DNA of 64,000 nucleotides from Azospirillum fermentarium (GTDB lineage Bacteria; Pseudomonadota; Alphaproteobacteria; Azospirillales; Azospirillaceae): the NCBI RefSeq assembly GCF_025961205.1, contig NZ_JAOQNH010000002.1, positions 1,172,208-1,236,207 of the forward strand, given 5' to 3'. Of the stretch, positions 19,521-28,443 are shown one piece after another (position 1 is the stretch's first letter; each line of letters begins with the position of its first letter). The notes below the pieces were generated by a model. It saw only the letters and a program-made list of their open reading frames with translations, was not told where the DNA came from and ran no database searches. Position numbers and translations under genes: made by a program.

Positions 19521-21023
19521 ATGAACGTCTCCTTCGCTAAGCCCGCCACGCCGACGGCCGGCGCCCTGGCCGTGACCGTCGCGGCCGGCGGCACCCTGGG
19601 AACCACCGGCAAGACCGTTGACGACGCCACCGGCGGGGCCCTGACCCGTGCCATGGCCGCCGGCCGCTTCGCCGGCAAGCGCGAGGAAACCCTGACCATC
19701 CTCGCCCCCCATGGGCTGGAGCTGTCGCGGATCGTGCTGATCGGGCTGGGCAAGGCGGAGCAGGTGGACGCCCTGACGCTCCAGGCCGTGGGCGGGGTTG
19801 CCGCCGCCGCCCTGGAAAAGGCCGGCGACGCCGGGGCCGCCATCGCGCTGGACCTGCCGGAGGGCCTGTCCCTCTCCCCCGCCGATGCGGCGGCGGAGGT
19901 GGCGTACGGTGCCCGCCTGCGCGGCTACCGCTTCGACAAGTACCGCACCCGGGAAGCCAAGGACCAGAAGCCCACCCTGACGGACCTGACCGTCCAGACC
20001 GGCGCGCCGGAAGAAGCCGCCGCCGCCTTCGCCCCCCGCGGCGCGGTGGCCGAGGCCGTGGCCTTCACCCGCGATCTGGTGAGCGAACCGGCCAACGTGA
20101 TCTATCCCGAAACCCTGGCCAACGCCTGCGTCGGCCTCAGCGCCTTCGGCGTGTCGGTGCAGGTGCTGGACCTGCCGGCGCTGCAGAAGCTGGGCATGGG
20201 CGCGCTGCTGGGCGTGGCCCAGGGCAGCGCGCGGGAACCGCGGGTGGTGGTCATGCGCTGGGACGGCGCCCCCGGCGCCGAGGACAAGCGCCCGCTGGCC
20301 TTCGTCGGCAAGGGCGTCACCTTCGACACCGGCGGCATCTCCATCAAGCCGGCGGCGGGGATGGAGGACATGAAGTGGGACATGGGCGGGTCGGCCACCG
20401 TCATCGGCCTGATGCGCGCCCTGGCCGCCCGCAAGGCGCGGGTGAACGCGGTCGGCATCGTCGGGCTGGTGGAGAACATGCCCTCGGGCACCGCCCAGCG
20501 CCCCGGCGACGTGGTGACGTCCCTGTCCGGCCAGACCATCGAGGTCATCAACACCGACGCCGAAGGGCGGCTGGTGCTGGCCGACTGCCTGTGGTACGCG
20601 AAGGAAACCTTCACGCCGCGGCTGATCGTCGATCTCGCCACCCTGACCGGGGCGATCATGGTGGCGCTGGGGACCGAATACGCCGGGCTGTTCGCCAACG
20701 ACGACGCGCTGGCCGCCGGTCTGGCCGCCGCCGGCACCGCGGTGGGCGAGCCGCTGTGGCGCATGCCCATGGGCGACGCCTATGACAAGGAGATCAATTC
20801 CGACATCGCCGACATGAAGAACACCGGGGCGGGGCGCAACGGCGGGTCGATCACCGCCGCCCAGTTCCTGAAGCGTTTCGTCGGCGACGTGCCGTGGGCG
20901 CATCTGGACATCGCCGGGATGGCCTGGACCAAGAAGGACAGCGCCACCGTGCCCAAGGGCGCCAGCGGCTTCGGCGTGCGGCTGCTCGACCGCTTCGTCG
21001 CCGACCGTTACGAGACCGCGTGA
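19521..21023 (+). CDS. pepA: Leucyl aminopeptidase (M17 family)
   Basis: A 500-residue cytosolic dimetallo-aminopeptidase. The catalytic domain has GKGVTFDTGGISIKPAAGM (metal-binding Lys/Asp) and the signature NTDAEGRL at about residues 344-351, with DMKNTGAGRNGGSITAAQFLKRF near the C-terminus. E. coli PepA is 503 residues. The start follows a purine-rich GAGAAAGAGGG stretch. holC follows 55 bases downstream, the same neighbourhood as pepA-holC in many proteobacteria. Confidence 0.96.
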   Translation: MNVSFAKPATPTAGALAVTVAAGGTLGTTGKTVDDATGGALTRAMAAGRFAGKREETLTILAPHGLELSRIVLIGLGKAEQVDALTLQAVGGVAAAALEKAGDAGAAIALDLPEGLSLSPADAAAEVAYGARLRGYRFDKYRTREAKDQKPTLTDLTVQTGAPEEAAAAFAPRGAVAEAVAFTRDLVSEPANVIYPETLANACVGLSAFGVSVQVLDLPALQKLGMGALLGVAQGSAREPRVVVMRWDGAPGAEDKRPLAFVGKGVTFDTGGISIKPAAGMEDMKWDMGGSATVIGLMRALAARKARVNAVGIVGLVENMPSGTAQRPGDVVTSLSGQTIEVINTDAEGRLVLADCLWYAKETFTPRLIVDLATLTGAIMVALGTEYAGLFANDDALAAGLAAAGTAVGEPLWRMPMGDAYDKEINSDIADMKNTGAGRNGGSITAAQFLKRFVGDVPWAHLDIAGMAWTKKDSATVPKGASGFGVRLLDRFVADRYETA

Positions 21024-21033
21024 CCCCGTGCCT

Positions 21034-21060
21034 CCCCCCTCTCCCGCCGGGGAGAGGGGG
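21034..21060. repeat. REP-like palindrome between pepA and holC
   Basis: A near-perfect hairpin (CCCCCTCTCCC, loop GCC, GGGGAGAGGGGG) in the 55-bp spacer. It matches the core of the paired palindromes at 10802-11003. In a transcript it could slow 3' decay or reduce read-through into holC; no T-run follows. Confidence 0.6.
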
Positions 21061-21078
21061 ATTGAAAGTGTCCCACCC

Positions 21079-21528
21079 ATGACCGACGTGCGTTTCTATC
21101 ACCTGCAGCGCCGCACCCTGGAGATGGCCTTGCCCAAGCTCCTGGAAAAGACGCTTGAGCGGGGATGGCGCGCCGTGGTCATGGCCGGGTCACCGGAGCG
21201 GGTGGAAGCGCTCAACCAGCACCTGTGGACCTATGATCCCGGCGGCTTCCTGCCTCACGGCAGCGCCCGTGACGGCTTCGCCCCCGACCAGCCGGTGTGG
21301 CTGACCGATTCGGACGAGAACCCCAACGGTGCCACCGTGCTGATGCTGGTGGACGGGGTGGAGGGGGCGCGGCTGGACGGGTTCGATCTGGTCTGCGACC
21401 TGTTCGACGGGCGCGACGACGACGCGGTGGCCGCCGCCCGCGGCCGCTGGCGCGCGTGCAAGACGGCGGGCCACGCGCTCACCTATTGGCAGGAAAACGA
21501 CCGCGGCGCGTGGGAGAAAAAAGCCTGA
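21079..21528 (+). CDS. holC: DNA polymerase III subunit chi
   Basis: A 149-residue homologue of HolC, the clamp-loader accessory subunit that contacts single-strand-binding protein. Characteristic segments are the N-terminal VRFYHLQRRTLEMALPKLLEKTL, WRAVVMAGSPERVEALNQHLWTYDPGGFLPHG, and YWQENDRGAWEKK at the end. The ATG at 21079 is used; a frame extension over the upstream palindrome is not conserved. Confidence 0.92.
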   Translation: MTDVRFYHLQRRTLEMALPKLLEKTLERGWRAVVMAGSPERVEALNQHLWTYDPGGFLPHGSARDGFAPDQPVWLTDSDENPNGATVLMLVDGVEGARLDGFDLVCDLFDGRDDDAVAAARGRWRACKTAGHALTYWQENDRGAWEKKA

Positions 21529-21627
21529 GCGCTGCGCTTTCCTCCGGATTGCCCGCTCAATTTGGAAACACCCGCCGGTTATTCCAGTTATACTGCGTGA
21601 CGGGAGCGCAGGGGGGGCCGCGGTGGT

Positions 21628-22866
21628 ATGATATCCACGGATCTTGACCGGGAAGCGGGCGGCGATATTCAGGACGCCTCCATCCTGGTCGTTGACGACA
21701 ATCTGGCCAACGTCGAACTTCTGCGCGAGATTCTGACGCACACCGGCTATCGCCGCGTGCGGGGGGAAACCGACCCGCGCAAGGTGCCCGGCCTGTTGCG
21801 GGCCGAGGTGTTCGACCTGATCCTGCTGGACATCCGCATGCCCTTCATCAGCGGGTTCGAGCTGATGGAACAGGCCAAGGCCATCTATGCCGGCGACCAT
21901 GTGCCGGTGCTGGTGCTGACCGCCCAGACCGACCAGGACACCCGCCGCCGGTCGCTGGAGATGGGGGCCAACGATTTCCTGACCAAGCCCTTCATCACCT
22001 GGGAACTGCTGCACCGCGTGCGCAACATGCTGGAGATCCGCACGCTCTACCGCCGCGCCGCCGCCCTCAACCGCGAACTGGAGCAGCGGGTGTCGGAACG
22101 CACCGCCGAACTGTCGGAGGCGCTGGCCGACGCGCGGCAGGCCAACCGGGCCAAGCTGGATTTCCTGGCGGTGATGAGCCACGAGCTGCGCACGCCGCTG
22201 AATTCCATCATCGGCTTCGCCGAGGTGATGGCGGCGCAGTCGCTGGGGCCGCTGGGCCACCCGGAATACCGCGAATACGTGGCCATGATCGAGGAAAGCG
22301 GCAAGACGCTGCTGACCATGGTCAATTCGATCCTGGACTACACCCGCGGCACCACCGGGGCCATCGAACTGCTGGAGTCGGAAGTGCGGCTTCCCCAGCT
22401 TCTCGACGCCTGTCTGGCGATGATCCACCCCAAGGCGCAGGCCCGCCAGGTGCGGGTGAGCCGCCAGGGATGCCCGGCGGTCAGCCTGCGCGCCGACCAG
22501 CGGCGGCTGCGCGAGATCATCCTGAACCTGCTGGACAACGCGGTGAAGTTCAACCGCCCCGGCGGCTCCGCGACGCTGGCGGCCAGCCTGTCGGCGGACC
22601 GGCTCACGGTGTCGGTGACGGACGACGGCCCCGGCGTTCCCGACGCGCTGGCCCAGCGCATCTTCAGCCCCTTCACCCACAGCGACGCGGTGCGCGCCCG
22701 CCGTCACGAGGGCATCGGCCTTGGCCTGCCCATCGCCCAGCGCTACGCCGAACTGCACGGCGGCACGGTGGAACTGGCCCAGGCGCCGGGAGGCGGGACG
22801 GTGGCCAGCGTCCACCTGCCCATCGACCGGCTTCTGACCCGGTGCGAACCGGAAGCGCTGAACTGA
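21628..22866 (+). CDS. Hybrid response regulator/histidine kinase (REC-HisKA-HATPase)
   Basis: A 412-residue cytosolic signalling protein with reversed hybrid order. The N-terminal receiver domain has Asp68 as phospho-acceptor (DLILLDIRMP) and Lys in FLTKPF. A coiled linker (residues 140-170) leads to the H-box FLAVMSHELRTPLNSI (His185). The ATP-binding part has LRRIILNLLDNAVKFN-like N-box, DDGPGVPDALAQRIFSPF and GIGLGLPIAQRYAELHGG. There is no membrane segment, so it is fed by another kinase or by a soluble signal. No partner regulator is adjacent. Confidence 0.92.
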   Translation: MISTDLDREAGGDIQDASILVVDDNLANVELLREILTHTGYRRVRGETDPRKVPGLLRAEVFDLILLDIRMPFISGFELMEQAKAIYAGDHVPVLVLTAQTDQDTRRRSLEMGANDFLTKPFITWELLHRVRNMLEIRTLYRRAAALNRELEQRVSERTAELSEALADARQANRAKLDFLAVMSHELRTPLNSIIGFAEVMAAQSLGPLGHPEYREYVAMIEESGKTLLTMVNSILDYTRGTTGAIELLESEVRLPQLLDACLAMIHPKAQARQVRVSRQGCPAVSLRADQRRLREIILNLLDNAVKFNRPGGSATLAASLSADRLTVSVTDDGPGVPDALAQRIFSPFTHSDAVRARRHEGIGLGLPIAQRYAELHGGTVELAQAPGGGTVASVHLPIDRLLTRCEPEALN

Positions 22867-22894
22867 CTCAAGCGCTTCCCGCCGATGGGCCGCG

Positions 22895-23380
22895 TTACGC
22901 CGCGGCGCCGCAGCACTTCTTGTACTTCTTGCCCGACCCGCAGGTGCAGGGGTCGTTGCGGCCGACCTTCGGCGCGGTGCGCGGCTTCTGGCCCATGATG
23001 CCGTCCACGTAGTACCAGCGGCCATCCTCCTTGGCGAAGGTGCCGGTTTCGTGGTGGACGTAGTTCTCGCCCTTGACCGTGAAGCGGGCGACGAACTCCA
23101 CGTCGCCTTCCGCGTCGTTCTCCCCGCCCTTGACGGCGCGGCGCACCTCCAGCCCGGTCCACTGGCTGTTGGCGGCCCATTCGGCCACGTGCTCGCGGTT
23201 GAAGTCGTGACGGGTGGAGGGCAGCAGCGTGTCGTGCAGATAATCCACGTTCTGGGTGCAGAAGGCGGAATAACGCGAGCGCATCAGCGCCTCCGCCGTG
23301 GGCGGCAGGGCCGCACCCGACAGGTAGGGGCCGCAGCACTCGGCGAAGGAACGGCCGGAGCCGCAGTGGCAATCGGTCAT
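22895..23380 (-). CDS. YchJ-family protein with two SEC-C zinc motifs
   Basis: A 161-residue protein with an N-terminal SEC-C motif [13 protein letters not shown] and a C-terminal one [15 protein letters not shown], separated by the YchJ/NTF2-like domain ([27 protein letters not shown]). SEC-C motifs bind zinc and in SecA contact SecB or the ribosome; the function of YchJ proteins is not known. It is convergent with the hybrid kinase, with only 28 bases between stops. Confidence 0.9.
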   Translation of the reverse strand: MTDCHCGSGRSFAECCGPYLSGAALPPTAEALMRSRYSAFCTQNVDYLHDTLLPSTRHDFNREHVAEWAANSQWTGLEVRRAVKGGENDAEGDVEFVARFTVKGENYVHHETGTFAKEDGRWYYVDGIMGQKPRTAPKVGRNDPCTCGSGKKYKKCCGAAA

Positions 23381-23465
23381 GACGGAAAACTCCCAACACG
23401 GATCGGGCGCTTTCCTACCCCCTTTGCGGCCCGCCCGTCCACCCTTCACCCCGGTCCGGGCCGCA

Positions 23466-24242
23466 TCAATCCGCCACGGGGGCCGTGCGGCGGGTGGCCC
23501 ACCCGGTCATCCGCCCTTCCACGGCGGCGAACAGGAAATACATCACCACCCCCATGGCAGCGATCACCAGCAGCCCGGCGAACACCAGCGGGATGTCGAA
23601 CCGCGACGACGCCTGCAGCATCAGGTAGCCGATGCCCTCGTTCGACGCCACCGTCTCGGCGATCACCGAGCCGACGAAGGCCAGCGTCACCGCCACCTTG
23701 AGCGAGGCGAAGAAGTAGGGCAGCGACCGCGGCAGCCCCACCTTCACCAGAATGTCCCAGCGTTTCGCCCCCAGCGAGCGCAGCACGTCCTCAAGCTCCG
23801 GCTCCAGGGTGGCGAGGCCGGTGGCCACGTTCACCGCGATGGGAAAGAAGCTGATCATGAAGGCGGTGAGGATGGCCGGCACCGTGCCGATGCCGAACCA
23901 CACCACCAGCACCGGCACCACCGCCACCTTCGGGATGGCGTTGAACCCGATCAGCACCGGGTACAACCCGTGATAGACCAGCGGCGAGGCGCCCACCGCC
24001 ATGCCCAGCAGCACCCCGCCCACCACCGCCACGGCGAACCCCGCCAGCGTGGTCATCAGCGTGTGGACCGAATGATCCCACAGGGGGCCGGCGTACCGGA
24101 CGGTGGTGCCGAACACCACCGACGGGGCCGGCAGGATGTATTGCGGCACCGCCAGGGCGTGGCAGGCCACCTCCCACACCAGGAACAGGCCGATCACCAC
24201 CAGCCACGGCATCACCCGCTGCACCGCCGCCTGCCGCATCAT
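23466..24242 (-). CDS. ABC transporter permease (nitrate/sulfonate/thiamine-precursor type)
   Basis: A 258-residue inner-membrane permease of the binding-protein-dependent family with about six hydrophobic segments. The EAA loop is recognisable in [35 protein letters not shown]. It is the last gene of the three-gene transporter with the ATPase (4-bp ATGA overlap) and the NMT1-like binding protein. Confidence 0.92.
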   Translation of the reverse strand: MMRQAAVQRVMPWLVVIGLFLVWEVACHALAVPQYILPAPSVVFGTTVRYAGPLWDHSVHTLMTTLAGFAVAVVGGVLLGMAVGASPLVYHGLYPVLIGFNAIPKVAVVPVLVVWFGIGTVPAILTAFMISFFPIAVNVATGLATLEPELEDVLRSLGAKRWDILVKVGLPRSLPYFFASLKVAVTLAFVGSVIAETVASNEGIGYLMLQASSRFDIPLVFAGLLVIAAMGVVMYFLFAAVEGRMTGWATRRTAPVAD

Positions 24243-25039
24243 GCCGTCTCCTCGTCCCGTGTCATGGTGCGGGCGCGGCTGATCTCGTCGCGCAACGCAT
24301 GGACCAGTTCGCCGAAGGCGGGGGTGAAGGTGGTGTCCAGCGTGCGCGGGCGCGGCAGGTCGATGGCGTATTCCGCGATCACCCGCCCCGGCCGGCTGGA
24401 CAGCACGAACACCCGGTCGGCCAGATAGACCGCCTCGCGCAAATCATGGGTGACCAGGATGCCGGTAAAGCGCCGCTCCATCCACACGTCCTGCAATACC
24501 GCCCACAGCTCCTCGCGGGTGAAGGCGTCGAGCGCGCCGAACGGCTCGTCCAGCATCAGCAGCTTGGGCTCGTGGATCAGCGCCCGGCAGAGGGAGGCGC
24601 GCTGCTGCATGCCCCCCGACAATTGCCACGGATGCCGCGGCCCGAACCCGGCCAGCCCGACGCGGGCCAGCAGCTGTTCGGCCTTCGCCACATAGGCCGC
24701 CCGCTCGCGGCGCAGCCGGCGGCGGTGCGGCTCCACGATCTCCAGCGGCAGCAGCAGATTGTCCAGCGTGGTGCGCCAGGGCAGCAGCGTGGGGTTCTGG
24801 AACGCCATGCCGGCGATCTTCAGCGGCCCCGCCACCTCGTGCCCATCGACGATCACGCCGCCGGCGCCGGGCCGTACCAGCCCGGTCACCAGCTTCATCA
24901 GGGTGGATTTGCCGCAGCCCGACGGGCCGACCACCGCGGCGAATGCGCCGGGGGCCACGCCGAGCGACAGCCCGTCCACCGCCAGGGTGCCGCCGGCATA
25001 GGTCAGCGACACCCGGTCCAGTTCCACAAAGGGGCGCAT
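24239..25039 (-). CDS. ABC transporter ATP-binding protein
   Basis: A 266-residue ATPase of the SsuB/TauB/ThiZ type. Walker A is VGPSGCGKSTLMKL (about 38-51), the signature is LSGGMQQRASLCRAL, Walker B is LLMLDEPFGALD, and the H-loop is LVTHDLREAVYLADRV. It drives uptake through the adjacent permease; the stop overlaps the permease start by 4 bases. Confidence 0.95.
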   Translation of the reverse strand: MRPFVELDRVSLTYAGGTLAVDGLSLGVAPGAFAAVVGPSGCGKSTLMKLVTGLVRPGAGGVIVDGHEVAGPLKIAGMAFQNPTLLPWRTTLDNLLLPLEIVEPHRRRLRRERAAYVAKAEQLLARVGLAGFGPRHPWQLSGGMQQRASLCRALIHEPKLLMLDEPFGALDAFTREELWAVLQDVWMERRFTGILVTHDLREAVYLADRVFVLSSRPGRVIAEYAIDLPRPRTLDTTFTPAFGELVHALRDEISRARTMTRDEETA

Positions 25040-25054
25040 GGGCCTTGGTCTCCC

Positions 25055-26080
25055 TTACGGCAGGGTGCGGGCGTCCTTGGGCGGCAGGAAGCCGTCGGTG
25101 AAGACATCCCCCGGCGTCAGGGCGGCGGCATAGCCGTAGGTGGCCTTCAGGATGTCCAGCGCCGTCTGCATGCGGGCCGGGTCGATGCCGCCCAGGCCGT
25201 TGGCCTTGGCCTCCGGGCTCAGCATCAGCTCGTTGAAGGCCAGCAGCATGCGTTCCTTCTCGATGGCCGGGTCGATCAGCGGATCGCGCTTCTTCAGGGC
25301 GGCGATGGCGGCGTCGGGATCCTTCACCGCCTCGATGTGGGCCTTCAGCACCGCGCGGACGAAGCCGGCCAGCGCCTCGGGCTTGGACCGGGCGAACGCC
25401 GTGCTGGTGATCAGCGCGTTGGAATAGAGCGTCACACCGTAATCGCGGTAGCGCAGGACCACCATGTCCTGCTCCTTCACTCCCGCCGCCTTCAGCGTCA
25501 GGATGCCGGTGGTGAGAAAGCCGGAAATGGCGTCCACCTGTCCCTGCACCAGCATGGTTTCCCGAAGCTGGGGGGAGACGGTCTGCCACGTCACCGCCGC
25601 CGGGTCGATGCCGACGGCCTTGGCGAAGGCGGGAAAGATCTGGCGGCCGGAATCCGTCTCCGGTGCCGCCAGCCGCTTGCCGGCCAGATCCTTGGGTGCG
25701 GTCACCCCCGCCTTCTTCAGCGCGATCACCGACAGGGGCGAGGCGTCGTAGAGCACGGCCACCGCCTGCAGCGGCACGCCCTTTTCCGCCACGAAGCGGA
25801 TCATGGGGTTGATGTCGCCGAAGCCGATGTCATAGGCGCCCGAGGCGACCCGCGGCGGCACCGCCCCCGACCCTTCGCCGCGGTCGATGGTCACGTCCAG
25901 CCCCTCGGCGGTGAAATAGCCGCGTTCGGCGGCCAGCAGGAATGGCGCCTGCGGCCCCTGGAACGCCCAGTCCAGGGTGACCTTCACCGGCGTGCCCGCC
26001 TGGGCCGCGCCCAGCGCCGCCATCAGGGTGCCGGCAGCCAACGCCACGATGCGGGACAGTTTCAAACGGGACGACGCCAT
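25055..26080 (-). CDS. NMT1/THI5-like ABC substrate-binding protein
   Basis: A 341-residue periplasmic binding protein. A signal peptide (SRLKLSRIVALAAGTLMAALGAAQA) is followed by the NMT1/SsuA-type start VKVTLDWAFQGPQAPFLLAAERGYFTAEGLDVTI and the motif GAYDIGFGDINPMIRF. Such proteins bind hydroxymethylpyrimidine (thiamine precursor), riboflavin, nitrate or sulfonates; the ligand is not decided by the sequence and no thiamine riboswitch is seen upstream. The start is supported by GAGGAG at a distance of 8 bases. First gene of the transporter operon. Confidence 0.9.
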   Translation of the reverse strand: MASSRLKLSRIVALAAGTLMAALGAAQAGTPVKVTLDWAFQGPQAPFLLAAERGYFTAEGLDVTIDRGEGSGAVPPRVASGAYDIGFGDINPMIRFVAEKGVPLQAVAVLYDASPLSVIALKKAGVTAPKDLAGKRLAAPETDSGRQIFPAFAKAVGIDPAAVTWQTVSPQLRETMLVQGQVDAISGFLTTGILTLKAAGVKEQDMVVLRYRDYGVTLYSNALITSTAFARSKPEALAGFVRAVLKAHIEAVKDPDAAIAALKKRDPLIDPAIEKERMLLAFNELMLSPEAKANGLGGIDPARMQTALDILKATYGYAAALTPGDVFTDGFLPPKDARTLP

Positions 26081-26157
26081 CGGACCGGCTCCTCGACAGG
26101 TGTTGCGCACCCGTAAACGAGCAATCCCCGTACCAGTTGGCCGATTTTACGGAAGAT

Positions 26158-26201
26158 GGGAAAGGCGTAACGGAAAACCGCGTTTCCGTTACGTCTTTCC
26201 C
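26158..26201. promoter_or_regulatory. 44-bp near-perfect inverted repeat in the ABC-operon leader
   Basis: The arms are 19 bases each (left GGGAAAGGCGTAACGGAAA, right its complement with one mismatch) around a 6-base loop. It lies 78 bases upstream of the binding-protein start and about 80 bases beyond the GNAT stop. No T-run follows in either direction, so it may be a large operator, a cruciform, or an RNA hairpin in the leader of the transporter mRNA. Confidence 0.6.
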
Positions 26202-26249
26202 ACAGGCGTTGGAGACACACGCACCGCCTCTCTTCCAGGCATGGGCGCG

Positions 26250-26274
26250 AAAAGGGCGTGATATGCCCGTTTTT
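26250..26274 (-). terminator. Terminator after the GNAT gene
   Basis: On the minus strand AAAACGGGC pairs with GCCC-TTTT around a short loop (ATATCAC), directly after the GNAT stop. It is a compact factor-independent terminator separating GNAT from the ABC operon. Confidence 0.6.
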
Positions 26275-26281
26275 CAGGCAA

Positions 26282-26833
26282 TCAGCCCACTTTGGGATCG
26301 GCGTCCAGCAGCAACGGCATCAGATCGCGCCAGACGAAGGCGACCTCCTTCTGCTCCGACCCGCCGAAGCGGATGGGGCGCTCGGCCACCTTCTGGCCAC
26401 CCAGACGCTCATAGAACCAGCGGGACGGGTTGCCGGCCAGACACCATACCAGCGCCGATTGCAGCCCGATGTCCAGCAGCCGTTCCGCCATCACCCCCAT
26501 CAGCCGGCGCCCGATGCCGCAGCCCTGCGCCTCGTCCAGCAGGTAGAGGGCGTAGAACTCCCCGTCGTACCCGTCGAGCTGCGAGCAGGCCCGGCGCAGA
26601 CCGCAATGGCCGAACCCCACCACCCCATCGCCCGGCTCCACCGCCACCAACGTGCGGCGGCCCAGATGGGTGGACGACAGGATGGACCGCCAGCGCTGCT
26701 GAGCGGAGCTTTCCGACATGGCAACCAGATAGGAGTCCGGCAGCAGCCCCGGATAGGTGGACCGCCAGCTTGTCACATGCACCCGTGCGATGGCGTCGGC
26801 ATCGCCGGGCACGGCCTCGCGGATAATGGTCAA
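26282..26833 (-). CDS. GNAT-family N-acetyltransferase
   Basis: A 183-residue acetyltransferase. The acetyl-CoA-binding motif A is FYALYLLDEAQGCGIGRRLMGVMAERLL, followed by LVWCLAGNPSRWFYERLGGQKVAE (motif B). The N-terminal IREAVPGDADAIARVHVTSWRSTYPGLLP is typical of the RimI-like group. The substrate is unknown. It is followed by its own terminator. Confidence 0.88.
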   Translation of the reverse strand: MTIIREAVPGDADAIARVHVTSWRSTYPGLLPDSYLVAMSESSAQQRWRSILSSTHLGRRTLVAVEPGDGVVGFGHCGLRRACSQLDGYDGEFYALYLLDEAQGCGIGRRLMGVMAERLLDIGLQSALVWCLAGNPSRWFYERLGGQKVAERPIRFGGSEQKEVAFVWRDLMPLLLDADPKVG

Positions 26834-26957
26834 GGCACCCCTGCCCCGGCCCGGCGGCCGTCCGCCGCCGAACCGTCACTGATGAGTCGGCATGCAGAAA
26901 ATGTGACACCGGAACGCTTCGGAATCCAGAAGGTTCACGCGGACAACCACCAATCGG

Positions 26958-27257
26958 TCAGACGAGGACGTCCAAAAGCGAGCCCCGGCCCTGGGCGCGG
27001 TAACCGGTGCCGTTGGTGCGGGCCTGGATGGCGTTGGCCATGGTGTCGCGCGACTGGCCGGTTTCGGTGCCGGTGCGGGTGTCGCGGGACTGATCCGCCT
27101 TCCCCGACGCCTGGGGCGCCGCGGCGGTCTGGGTGCGGACCTGGGGAACGGTCTGCTGCGCCGCCACCACCGCCGGCGTCACGGCAACCTGCGCCGCCGT
27201 GTTCATGGGCGGCTGGGGTTTTGCCTGGATCGGCGATATGAGCGGATTGACTTGCAT
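26958..27257 (-). CDS. Small low-complexity protein, unknown function
   Basis: A 99-residue protein rich in Gln, Thr, Ala and Pro with no signal peptide or membrane segment. The middle is probably disordered and contains a repeated QSRDT (KADQSRDTRTG, GQSRDTMAN). The last residues RGSLLDVLV are the only hydrophobic patch and may be a docking tail. I do not recognise a family. GGAGGG lies 14 bases ahead of the ATG in an A+T-rich leader. GC codon bias is consistent with a real gene. Confidence 0.6.
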   Translation of the reverse strand: MQVNPLISPIQAKPQPPMNTAAQVAVTPAVVAAQQTVPQVRTQTAAAPQASGKADQSRDTRTGTETGQSRDTMANAIQARTNGTGYRAQGRGSLLDVLV

Positions 27258-27345
27258 AATAAAAAATTACGCCCTCCCCCGCCGGTTTACAAGGCGGCAC
27301 CGGCGGAGACGGGGGGATTTCCACGGCAATCGGCGCAATGGGACG

Positions 27346-27438
27346 CAATGCCGCGGCTAGGCCGCGGCCACAGGGGGACGCAATGCCGCGGCTGGGCCGC
27401 GGCCACAGGAGGCAATGCCGCGGTCAGGCCGCGGCCAC
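27346..27438. repeat. Three tandem copies of a palindromic unit at the 3' end of panC
   Basis: The unit CAATGCCGCGG-CTA-GGCCGCGGCCAC occurs at about 27346, 27381 and 27413 (spacing 35 and 32 bases). Each unit forms a strong GCCGCGG/CCGCGGC hairpin. The third copy contains the panC stop and last alanine codons; the other two lie downstream of panC on its strand. It looks like a small tandem duplication of the panC end, and the hairpins could act together as a terminator or RNA stabiliser. Confidence 0.75.
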
Positions 27439-28281
27439 CACCGGCATGTTGTCGATCAGCCGGGTGCGGCCCATCCAGGCGGCGGCCAGCAGCCGTGCCG
27501 GGCGGGCGGCGGAGGTCACCGGGGCCAGCGACTCGGCATCGCGCAGTTCCACATAGTCGATGGAGGCAAAGCCCGCCGCCGCCAGCCGGGCGCGCACCCC
27601 ATCCAGCGCCGCCGCCGAATCGCCGCCCGCCGCGATGGCCGCGGCGGCGTCGGACAGGGCGCGGCTGAGTTCCACCGCCCGGCCCCGCTCGTCCGGGGTC
27701 AGATAGGCGTTGCGCGACGACAGCGCCATGCCGTCGGCCTCGCGCACCGTGGGCAGCCCCTCCACATGGACCGGGATGTCCAGGTCGCGGGTGAAACGGC
27801 GGACCACCTGAAGCTGCTGGTAATCCTTTTCCCCGAACACCGCCACGTCGGGCTGCGCCTGGATGAACAGCTTGGACACCACCAGCGCCACCCCGCCGAA
27901 CATCTGCGGGCGGAAGGCACCGCACAGCCCCTCGGCCGGGCCGGTCATGGCCATGGAGGTGGCGAAGCCCTCGGGGTACATCTCCCGCACCGACGGCGCG
28001 TAGAGCAGGTGGCAGCCCGCCGAGGTCAGCTTGGCGGCATCCCCCGCCTCGTCGCGGGGGTAACGGTCGAAATCCTCGTGCGGGGCGAACTGGGCCGGGT
28101 TGACGAAGACGCTGGCGATCACCCGGTCCGCCAGGTCGCGGGCACGGCGCACCAGCCCCAGATGCCCTTCGTGCAGGGCGCCCATGGTGGGCACCAGGGC
28201 GACGCTCAGCCCCCCGGCGCGCCAGGCGCCCACCTGCGCGCGCAAATCGGCCACGGTGCGGACGACGGGAAGGCTGCTCAT
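27424..28281 (-). CDS. panC: Pantothenate synthetase
   Basis: A 285-residue enzyme that joins pantoate and beta-alanine with ATP. The nucleotidyl-transferase motifs are VPTMGALHEGHLGLVRRA (HxGH, about 28-45), SVFVNPAQFAPHEDFDRYPR, VFGEKDYQQLQVVRRF, and GMALSSRNAYLTPDERG. The length matches the family. panB is not adjacent. The start at 28281 (MSSLPVVRTVADLR) is the usual N-terminus; the frame extends upstream without conservation. Confidence 0.96.
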   Translation of the reverse strand: MSSLPVVRTVADLRAQVGAWRAGGLSVALVPTMGALHEGHLGLVRRARDLADRVIASVFVNPAQFAPHEDFDRYPRDEAGDAAKLTSAGCHLLYAPSVREMYPEGFATSMAMTGPAEGLCGAFRPQMFGGVALVVSKLFIQAQPDVAVFGEKDYQQLQVVRRFTRDLDIPVHVEGLPTVREADGMALSSRNAYLTPDERGRAVELSRALSDAAAAIAAGGDSAAALDGVRARLAAAGFASIDYVELRDAESLAPVTSAARPARLLAAAWMGRTRLIDNMPVVAAA

Positions 28282-28374
28282 GGGAACGGCTCCATCTGGA
28301 GAGGGTTCGGACGCGCTCCGATAGCCCGCCCCGCCCCGCTTGTCCAGCATGGCCGCGCGATTTTGCTCAAAAAC

Positions 28375-28417
28375 GTGAAAAGGGGGGCGCGCCCCACGGG
28401 CACACCCCCCTTTTCAC
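28375..28417 (-). terminator. Terminator after the small membrane-protein gene
   Basis: A 12-13 bp stem (GTGAAAAGGGGG with CCCCCTTTTCAC) surrounds an 18-base loop and is followed by GTTTTTG on the minus strand, 27 bases past the stop of the 54-residue gene. The A/T-flanked stem could also work on the plus strand. Confidence 0.7.
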
Positions 28418-28443
28418 CAGACACCACGGATGGAAATCCGGCG

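Noticed and set aside
26081..26281. Thiamine (TPP) riboswitch ahead of the NMT1-type transporter
   Set aside because: The conserved CUGAGA and related core elements are not found in the leader; only the long palindrome and the GNAT terminator are seen.
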